Origin: Marinobacterium marinum
GTDB taxonomy: Bacteria; Pseudomonadota; Gammaproteobacteria; Pseudomonadales; Balneatricaceae
Length of the DNA stretch: 64,000 bases
NCBI RefSeq assembly: GCF_013868415.1
Contig: NZ_JACEMT010000031.1
Span: forward strand, 30,737 to 94,736
Reading direction: 5' to 3'
The notes under the pieces were generated by a model. That model was not told the origin of the DNA, made no database searches, and saw only the letters and a program-made list of their open reading frames with translations. A program made the translations under genes and the position numbers. Shown piece after piece: positions 57,552 to 64,000 of this stretch (position 1 is the first letter of the stretch; every line of letters starts with the position of its first letter).

Positions 57552-59330
57552 TTAGTGGTCAACAGCGGCGCCAGCCCCTTTCGGGTAACGCACGCTTTCA
57601 ACCAGTTCCTGGATTTCAACCGGCGGCTCTGCGGTCATGTAAGACACGGCGAAAGCCACCACAAAGTTGATCATCGCACCGATCGCACCGAAGGACAGCG
57701 GGGAAATCCCCATGATCCAGTTGTCCGGTGTATTGGCGAGAGTATTGGTTTCCGGAATGAAGAACCAGCCCAGGAAGGTGAAAATATACACCAGTGTAGA
57801 GACCAGACCTGCCAGCATGCCCGCAACCGCACCACGGTTGTTAACCCGCTTGGAGAAAATCCCCATCATCAGCGCAGGGAAGATGGAAGCCCCTGCAATA
57901 CCGAATGCCAGCGCTACTGTCTGGGCCGCAAAGCCCGGTGGGTTAAGCCCGAGCCAGGTCGCCACCAGAATCGCAACCGCCATGGAGATACGCGCCACGG
58001 TCAGCTCACCTTTCTCGCTGATATTCGGGTTGATCATGTTTTTGATCAAATCATGTGATACCGCCGATGAAATCGCCAGCAACAGACCCGCAGCAGTCGA
58101 CAGTGCAGCCGCGATACCACCCGCCGCGATCAGGCCGATAACCCAGCTGGGCAAACGTGCGATCTCCGGGTTTGCCAGTACCAGAATGTCGTTGTTGACC
58201 TTAAGCTCGCTGCCGTTCCAGCCGCGCTCTGCAGCCGTGGCCGCGAAGGTCTCGTTTTTATCGTTATACATCTGGATACGGCCATCGCCGTTTTTGTCTT
58301 CGAACTGAACCAGTCCGGTTTCCTCCCAGGTTTTAACCCACTCGGGGCGCTCGGAGTATGCCAGTGCAGGCTGTTCCGTACCCTGTGGATAAACAGTCGA
58401 AATCAGGTTCAGGCGCGCCATGGAACCAACCGCCGGAGCCGTCAGGTACAGCAATGCAATGAAGACCAGTGCCCAGCCGGCAGACCAGCGTGCGTCAGCC
58501 ACTTTCGGCACGGTGAAGAAGCGGATGATAACGTGCGGCAAACCCGCCGTACCGATCATCAGTGACAGGGTGAACAGCACCATGTTCAACTTGTTATCCA
58601 CATCCGCGGTGTAGTCACGGAAGCCCAGATCACGTACCACCATATCCAGTTTTTCCAGCAACGGTACCGCGTTGGCAGCGCCTTCTACGGTGTAGTCTCC
58701 GAACATGCCGAACATCGGAATCGGATTACCGGTAAGCTGCAGAGAAATGAATACCGCCGGAATAGTGTAGGCAATGATCAGTACTACGTATTGGGCTACC
58801 TGGGTATAGGTGATCCCTTTCATGCCACCGAATACCGCATAGAAAAACACTACCGCCGCCGCAATCCAGATACCGGCGGTGCTGCTTACTTCAAGGAAAC
58901 GCGAGAAGGCAACACCGGCTCCGGTCATCTGACCGATAACGTAGGTCACAGACGCCACAATCAGGCAGATAACCGCCACCAGGCGAGCACCTCGGCTGTA
59001 GAAACGGTCGCCGATAAAGTCGGGCACCGTGAACTTGCCGAACTTGCGCAGATAAGGTGCCAGCAGCATGGCCAACAGCACGTAGCCGCCGGTCCACCCC
59101 ATCAGGAAGGAGGAGTTGATATAACCGGCCGACAGCAGCCCCGCCATGGAAATAAAGGATGCCGCCGACATCCAGTCAGCCGCAGTGGCCATACCGTTGG
59201 CAACCGGGTGAACCCCCCCGCCGGCAACGTAGAATTCTTTGGTCGAGCCGGCACGCGCCCAAATGGCAATACCGAAGTAGAGCACAAAGGACGCACCGAC
59301 AAAGATAATGTTGATTGCAAATTGACTCAT
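57552..59330 (-). CDS. Sodium:solute symporter large subunit, copy 1 (VC2705/ActP-like)
   Basis: 592 residues, same length and layout as copy 2: EFYVAGGGVHPVANGMATAADW near the start, about 13 helices, and a periplasmic insertion with DKNGDGRI (58275-58298), an EF-hand-like loop. The two copies share long identical stretches in the helices but differ in the loops. Likely a Na+-driven carboxylate carrier; different substrate preference from copy 2 is possible. Its small subunit lies 6 bases upstream. Confidence 0.88.
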   Translation of the reverse strand: MSQFAINIIFVGASFVLYFGIAIWARAGSTKEFYVAGGGVHPVANGMATAADWMSAASFISMAGLLSAGYINSSFLMGWTGGYVLLAMLLAPYLRKFGKFTVPDFIGDRFYSRGARLVAVICLIVASVTYVIGQMTGAGVAFSRFLEVSSTAGIWIAAAVVFFYAVFGGMKGITYTQVAQYVVLIIAYTIPAVFISLQLTGNPIPMFGMFGDYTVEGAANAVPLLEKLDMVVRDLGFRDYTADVDNKLNMVLFTLSLMIGTAGLPHVIIRFFTVPKVADARWSAGWALVFIALLYLTAPAVGSMARLNLISTVYPQGTEQPALAYSERPEWVKTWEETGLVQFEDKNGDGRIQMYNDKNETFAATAAERGWNGSELKVNNDILVLANPEIARLPSWVIGLIAAGGIAAALSTAAGLLLAISSAVSHDLIKNMINPNISEKGELTVARISMAVAILVATWLGLNPPGFAAQTVALAFGIAGASIFPALMMGIFSKRVNNRGAVAGMLAGLVSTLVYIFTFLGWFFIPETNTLANTPDNWIMGISPLSFGAIGAMINFVVAFAVSYMTAEPPVEIQELVESVRYPKGAGAAVDH

Positions 59331-59336
59331 ACCGGC

Positions 59337-59597
59337 TTACTCCTCAAGACCCATCTCTTTATCGAGCTTGTTCATTCTCCAGGCGTAGAAGAAAATGATG
59401 CCGATAAAGCTCAGGATTGAACCCTGCTGGGCGAACCAAAAGCCCAAGTCCGCACCACCGACCGGAATGCCCGAAAGCATGGGGCGGAGCAGGATACCGC
59501 AGCCGTAGGACACGAAAGTCCACACGACCAGGCTTCCCAGAATCAAACGCAGGTTCGTCGACCAGTATTGAGCAGCTTTGGATTTATCGTCTGCCAT
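59337..59597 (-). CDS. Sodium:solute symporter small subunit, copy 1 (DUF4212)
   Basis: 86 residues, two membrane helices; AQYWSTNLRLILGSLVVWTFVSYGCGI in part (VVWTFVSYGCGI) matches DUF4212 and the copy at 56576. GGAG ribosome site 7 bases before the ATG. First gene of a two-gene operon, divergent from the sensor kinase. Confidence 0.88.
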   Translation of the reverse strand: MADDKSKAAQYWSTNLRLILGSLVVWTFVSYGCGILLRPMLSGIPVGGADLGFWFAQQGSILSFIGIIFFYAWRMNKLDKEMGLEE

Positions 59598-59909
59598 GGT
59601 GTTTCTCCGATTTCTTGTTATTGGAGCCGAGAAAATACACTCTGATCTTGCATAAAACAGGGGCGCAATAAAAACCCCGACTTTAGTAGAACTGTTTATT
59701 GCAAAACTGGAACATTTTAATCTTTCCCATATAAAACAATGGGTTGTTGATAAAACTCACAGGCATCTTTCCCGCCATATACGACAATAGTCAAGTATCG
59801 AAACGCCCTCGTTTTATCCTCGCCAGCCCGTCTCGCTCCATTCCTTCATTACAGCGCCGCAACCACGGGTTAGAATCACCGGTAAAACCTGAAACGAGAG
59901 ATGCCCTCC
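59598..59909. promoter_or_regulatory. Divergent control region between symporter 1 and the sensor kinase
   Basis: 312 bases without a gene. It holds the shared element ACTAAAGTCGGGG on the minus strand (59675-59687), only half of the inverted repeat seen in module 2, and a possible extended -10 TGCAAGATC (59644-59652). The stretch 59690-59790 is AT-rich. No clear promoter for the plus-strand kinase or small ORF was found. Confidence 0.5.
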
Positions 59910-62373
59910 ATGTTGTCCGGCTGGTCTATCATTCTGATTTCCCTTGCCTACCTCGGCCTGCTGTTTGCCATCGCCTACTTTGGCGATAAAAGCAGTGCCG
60001 GCAAGCAGTGGGCCAGCAACCCCGTGGTCTACTCCCTGTCGCTGGCGGTCTACTGTTCCAGCTGGACCTTTTACGGCGCTGTCGGTCGTGCTGCCTCCAC
60101 CGGTTGGGAATTTCTGGCGACCTACCTGGGACCTGTCATCGTGTTCCTGCTCGCCATGCGGGTGATTGAAAAGATTTTCCTGGTCAGCAAGCAGCAGAAC
60201 ATCACCACAATTTCGGATTTCATCTCCTCCCGCTACGGCAAAAGCCAAAGCCTGGCAGTGCTGGTCACGCTGATTGCTGTGCTGGGCACGATTCCGTATA
60301 TCGCGCTGCAGCTGAAGGCCGTCGCGATCAGCTATAACGCCTTGGCACCCGGCGCCACCGAGGCTCTGAGCAAGGGCAGCGATACCGCGCTGTTTGTTGC
60401 CCTGTTAATGGCCGTTTTCGCCATCCTGTTCGGCACCCGCCATATCGACGCCACCGAGCACCATGAGGGCCTGGTACTGGCAGTAGCCTTTGAATCGCTG
60501 GTCAAGCTGGCCGCCTTCGTAGCGGTCGGGCTGTTTGTGGTATTCGGACTGTTCGAGGGCATGGATGATCTGGCCTTCCAGATTCAGGCTCAGCTACGCT
60601 ATAACGCCAATTTCGATACCACTCTCAATACCGGCTTTATCACTGAAATAGTACTCGCCTGTGCCGCTGCCATCTGCCTGCCGCGTCAATTCCACGTCAG
60701 CATTGTGGAAAACACCCGCCGCCGCAACCTGTTCACCGCACGCTGGCTGTTCCCGCTTTATCTGATTCTGATGGCGTTGTTCGTGCTGCCCATCGCCACC
60801 GGCGGACTGGTCACCTTTACAGACGGCCAGGTGGATGCCGATACCTTCGTCCTGATGCTGCCATTGGAGGGCGGCTCGGAAAAGCTGGCAACACTGGCTT
60901 TTATCGGCGGACTCTCTGCCGCCACCAGTATGGTGATCGTCGCCAGCATCACGCTGGCAACCATGGTCTGCAACGATATTGTCATGCCGCTTCTGTTCCG
61001 CATCTCCTGGCTGCACCTGTCACGTTCAAAAGACATGGGGGCCCTGTTGCTGCGGGTACGCCGCATTACCATCTTCTGCTTGCTGCTGATGGGCTACTTC
61101 TACTACCGCATTCTCGGCGATCAGGGCCCTCTCGCCTCCTTCGGCCTGCTGGCGTTTGTCGCCGCTATCCAGTTCCTGCCCGCCATCGTTGGCGGCATTT
61201 ACTGGAAGGGCGGCACCCGACACGGAGTGCTCGCAGGCCTGTCGGCCGGCTTTCTGCTCTGGATCTATACCCTGGTACTTCCGACGCTGAATTCGGCTCG
61301 GCTGATTCCCTACCAGTGGCTGCCCCAGTTGGCCGGCAACGACAGCTGGTTCAGCCCGACCAGCCTGTTCGGACTGACCGGACTCGATCCGCTGACTCAC
61401 GGGGTGATCTGGAGCCTGGGGGTCAACGCGCTGCTGTTCGTGCTGGTCTCCCGCTTTGCCTCCCAGCGTCTGGTCGACCGCATTCAGGCCAGTGCCTTCG
61501 TCAACATCTCAGCCAAGGGCATCGCCGACCCTTCTCGCCATTTCGGGCAGGTCACCGTGGGTGATCTGCAGATGCTGAGCGAACGCTTTCTGGGCATGAA
61601 CCGGACACGTCAGGCCTTCAGCAGCTTTGATCAAAAACAGGGTGACGGCCCGCCCATGGCTGCCGAAAAGGCCAGCCCGGACCTGATCCAGTACACCGAA
61701 CGCCTGCTGGCGGGTGCCATTGGCGCCTCATCCGCACGCATCGTGATGGACTCGACGCTGCGCGGCAAGGAAATGGAGATCGGCGATGTCGTCACCATTG
61801 TCGATGAAGCGTCGCAGGCGCTGCGTTTCAACCGCTCATTACTGCAGTCCACCATCGAGAATATCAGCCTGGGCATCAGCGTGGTTGACCAACAGATGCG
61901 ACTGGTCGCCTGGAACCGCCGCTATATTGAAATGTTCAACTACCCTGAAGGCCTGATCTGCGTGGGACGCCCCATTGAGGAGGTTTTCCGCTACAACGCC
62001 ATCAAGGGCGAATACGGACTGGGCGATGTGGAATATCAGGTCCGCATGCGGCTGGATTCGATCAGTTCAGGCGCACCGCACTCCTACGAACGTCACCGTC
62101 CCAACGGAACCGTGCTGGAAGTACGTGGCAACCCCATGCCCAATGGCGGCTACGTCAATACCTACATGGACATCACCGATCACAAGCGGATCGAGGAAGC
62201 CCTGCGCGAAAGCGAACAGAATATCCGCATCTACACTGACAATGTGCCGGTTCTGATTGGCTATCTGGACCCTGAACGCCGCTTCCTGTTCATCAACAAG
62301 GCCTACGCCGATGCCTTCAAACTCGACCGACACACTATTGCCGGTGTTTCGGCACGCGAAGCCCTGCCCTATG
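59910..62373 (+). pseudogene. SSS-type sensor histidine kinase (CrbS/CbrA-like), truncated by an IS
   Basis: About 821 codons remain, then the IS adds three codons and a TAG. ATG at 59910 has GAGAG at proper spacing; an ATG at 59901 is also in frame. N-terminal 13-helix sodium:solute symporter domain (to about residue 520, with SNPVVYSLSLAVYCSSWTFYG), STAC domain (about 540-610, VTVGDLQMLSERFLG), PAS domain (from about 650) and a second PAS started at about 770. The histidine kinase and receiver parts are missing. Related kinases with CrbR control acetate uptake and acs. Likely non-functional unless the rest is supplied elsewhere. Confidence 0.85.
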
Positions 62374-62391
62374 TGTCAGCGTAGTTGTCGC
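62374..62391 (+). repeat. Left terminal inverted repeat of the IS
   Basis: TGTCAGCGTAGTTGTCGC; begins with TG as in IS3 elements. Matches the right end at 17 of 18 positions. Confidence 0.9.
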
Positions 62392-62413
62392 CTGAAAATT
62401 TCAGAGGACAACC

Positions 62414-62914
62414 ATGCCCCACTATTCACCGGAACGTAAGGAAGCCATCCTCCAAAAAATGGCGCCGCCTCACAGCATGACAGTAGCCGAGCTGGCTCGT
62501 CAGGAAGGCATCAGTACCGCGACCCTGTACAATTGGCGTAAAGCCGCCAGAGAACGAGGTGCCGTTTTGCCATCCAACTCAGCCGCCCCGGACAAGTGGA
62601 GCAGCGAAGAAAAATTCCGCATGGTGCTGGAGACCGCTCCGATGAGCGAAGCGGAGATCGGCGAATATTGCCGCCAGCGCGGTGTGTACCCGGAGCAGAT
62701 CGAAGCCTGGAAGGCGGCCTGTATGGGCGCCAATGCGCAAGCAGATGAGCAAGCCAAACAGCATCGCCAAGCGACCAAGGCCGAGCGCAAACGGATCAAG
62801 CAGCTAGAAGCTGATCTACGCCGCAAGGAGAAGGCGCTCGCGGAGACGGCCGCGCTGCTAATACTGTCAAAAAAAGCAGAGGCGATCTGGGGCCCCAAAG
62901 ACGAGGACGAATGA
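62414..62914 (+). CDS. IS3-family transposase OrfA
   Basis: 166 residues, longer than the usual 90-100. Two helix-turn-helix-like parts: TVAELARQEGISTATLYNWRK (about 17-37) and another around MSEAEIGEYCRQRGVYPEQ, then a coiled-coil/leucine-rich helix (about 115-155). It binds the IS ends. An A7 run (62869-62875) reads as the slippery heptamer A AAA AAA in this frame, and orfB lies in the -1 frame, open from there on. Confidence 0.9.
   Translation: MPHYSPERKEAILQKMAPPHSMTVAELARQEGISTATLYNWRKAARERGAVLPSNSAAPDKWSSEEKFRMVLETAPMSEAEIGEYCRQRGVYPEQIEAWKAACMGANAQADEQAKQHRQATKAERKRIKQLEADLRRKEKALAETAALLILSKKAEAIWGPKDEDE
62869..62875 (+). other. Probable -1 ribosomal frameshift site in the IS
   Basis: Seven A residues placed as A AAA AAA relative to the orfA frame. 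The -1 frame is open from here through the orfB start at 62911, so a single OrfAB transposase could be made, as is usual for IS3 elements. Activity is inferred. Confidence 0.6.
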
Positions 62915-63957
62915 CCAGCCTCCCGGATCGCCAGCATGCCGTTAGTCTGATCCAGGAGGCTCAGAGCAACGGTGCTCCGCTGGTCAAGGCCTGTGCCTTG
63001 CTAAACCTGAGTGTGCGCACCTACCAGCGCTGGACGGCGAATCAGTTGGTCCATGCGGATCAACGACCGATCGCGCCCAGACCTGCACCGCATAACAAGC
63101 TGTCAGAGCAGGAGCGTGAAGCCGTGGTATCGCTCTGTAATCAACCGCGATATCGCAGTGCCCCGCCGGCGTTTATTGTGGCGGATCAGCTGGATCAAGG
63201 GCGTTATCTGGCGTCGGAATCTACGTTCTACCGGGTGTTGCACGAATACGATCAGCTGCATGCCAGAGGCCGGCAGAAACCGCCTGAGCGCAAACGCCAG
63301 GCAACCACACATGAAGCCAGCGAGCCTAATCAGCTCTGGTGCTGGGACATCTCCTGGTTGCCTGGACCTGCCCGTGGCACCTGGTTTTACCTGTACCTGA
63401 TGATGGATGTCTACAGCCGTAAGATCGTGGGCCACGAAGTCTACGCGCGTGAAACCGGAGAACTGGCCAGCGAGTTCGTCGAAAAGGCCTACTGGCGGGA
63501 ACATCTGGCCGCCCGATCCAAGCCGCTGGTGCTGCACTCTGATAACGGCAGCCCCATGAAGGCCGCGACGTTCCTGGAAAAGCTGTACGACCTGGGCATT
63601 ACCCCCTCGAACAGCCGACCTCGCGTCAGCAACGACAACGCCTACTCGGAGTCACTGTTCAAAACCCTGAAGTTCCGACCGGCGTTCCCGGTGAATGGCT
63701 TCAAGACGCTCGAAGAGGCACGGCATTGGGTGTTGAAGTTCGTGCGCTGGTACAACACCGAGCATCGGCACAGTGCTCTGAAATACGTGACACCTGAGCA
63801 GCGTCATAACGGCGAGGCCGAGTATATCCTGGCGCAACGCAAACGGGTTCTCGAAGTCGAGAAGGCCAAGAACCCCCAACGCTGGTCAGGTGATATCCGT
63901 GACTTCAGCTTGCCGGAGTCAGTCACACTGAACCCGGAAAAGGCGGCGAGTTTTTAA
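62911..63957 (+). CDS. IS3-family transposase OrfB
   Basis: 348 residues, rve integrase core with an intact DDE triad: Asp in WCWDISW, Asp in VLHSDNGSP, Glu in NAYSESLFKTLK. The N-terminal HTH_21-like part includes LSVRTYQRW. ATG overlaps the orfA TGA (ATGA), so coupled translation is possible as well as frameshifting. Appears functional. Confidence 0.93.
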   Translation: MTSLPDRQHAVSLIQEAQSNGAPLVKACALLNLSVRTYQRWTANQLVHADQRPIAPRPAPHNKLSEQEREAVVSLCNQPRYRSAPPAFIVADQLDQGRYLASESTFYRVLHEYDQLHARGRQKPPERKRQATTHEASEPNQLWCWDISWLPGPARGTWFYLYLMMDVYSRKIVGHEVYARETGELASEFVEKAYWREHLAARSKPLVLHSDNGSPMKAATFLEKLYDLGITPSNSRPRVSNDNAYSESLFKTLKFRPAFPVNGFKTLEEARHWVLKFVRWYNTEHRHSALKYVTPEQRHNGEAEYILAQRKRVLEVEKAKNPQRWSGDIRDFSLPESVTLNPEKAASF

Positions 63958-63975
63958 AGAGCTGATAACTTATAC

Positions 63976-63993
63976 GCGACAACTACGTTGACA
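63976..63993 (-). repeat. Right terminal inverted repeat of the IS
   Basis: Read on the minus strand, TGTCAACGTAGTTGTCGC. Followed only by GTTACCG before the window ends. Confidence 0.9.
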
Positions 63994-64000
63994 GTTACCG

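Larger units (their letters stand above)
62374..63993 (+). mobile_element. Complete IS3-family insertion sequence
   Basis: 1620 bases bounded by 18-base inverted repeats TGTCAGCGTAGTTGTCGC (62374-62391) and, inverted at the right end, TGTCAACGTAGTTGTCGC (63976-63993), one mismatch. Carries orfA and orfB of IS3 type. The usual 3-4 base target duplication is not visible (ATG on the left, GTT on the right). It interrupts a sensor kinase gene. Confidence 0.93.

Overview
The window reads as a chromosomal segment of a motile, aerobic, probably marine or salt-adapted gammaproteobacterium (Oceanospirillales/Pseudomonadales-like). This is inferred from gene content and order: a complete Mrp sodium/proton antiporter operon, a full System I cytochrome c maturation operon next to a polar-flagellum/chemotaxis cluster with FlhF, FlhG and ParC/ParP (the pseudomonad and vibrio arrangement), and two sodium:solute symporters of the large-plus-small-subunit type. 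No rRNA, tRNA, CRISPR array or prophage was recognised.

Layout. 1-4523 (minus): part of a type II secretion operon (gspE, gspF, start of gspG), headed by an AT-rich membrane acyltransferase gene translationally coupled to gspE. 4795-13240 (plus): mrpAB(fused)-C-D-E-F-G, then the tRNA-modification gene mnmC overlapping mrpG, and a CBS-pair protein. 13256-24910 (minus): a long co-directional run ccmABCDEFGHI-zipA-ligA-yheU-DUF4126, with many 4-base ATGA overlaps. 25023-27232 (plus): a FliK-family protein coupled to a small protein resembling the FlhB cytoplasmic cleavage product. 27226-52025 (minus): about 25 kb of flagellar and chemotaxis genes, in transcription order fliEFGHIJKLMNOPQR-flhB-flhA-flhF-flhG-fliA-cheY-cheZ-cheA-cheB-parC-parP-DUF2802. 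A normal cheW is missing from its usual place. Sigma-54-like promoters lie upstream of fliE and flhA. 52216-59597 (minus): two tandem symporter modules. One is small subunit-large subunit-DUF294/CBS/cNMP protein-DEDDh exonuclease; the other is small-large. A gene of unknown function sits between them. Both modules share a promoter-region element. 59910-62373 (plus): a CrbS/CbrA-type sensor kinase (SSS transporter domain, STAC, PAS) cut off by a complete IS3-family element (62374-63993) that ends seven bases before the window edge.

How the parts fit. The fli/flh genes build the basal body, switch and export gate. FlhF/FlhG set flagellar number and position, and ParC/ParP place the chemotaxis array at the pole, probably through acidic repeats in the CheA linker. 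The ccm operon matures c-type cytochromes. The symporters, DUF294 protein, exonuclease and SSS-type kinase form a solute (probably short-chain carboxylate) uptake and sensing locus; its kinase has lost the catalytic part at this site.

I found no convincing wholly new system. The most interesting points are the shared symporter promoter element, EF-hand-like loops in both symporters, the missing CheW beside ParP and the CheA repeats, the FliK/FlhB-C pair, the terminator/sigma-54 promoter overlap before fliE, and the IS-truncated kinase.
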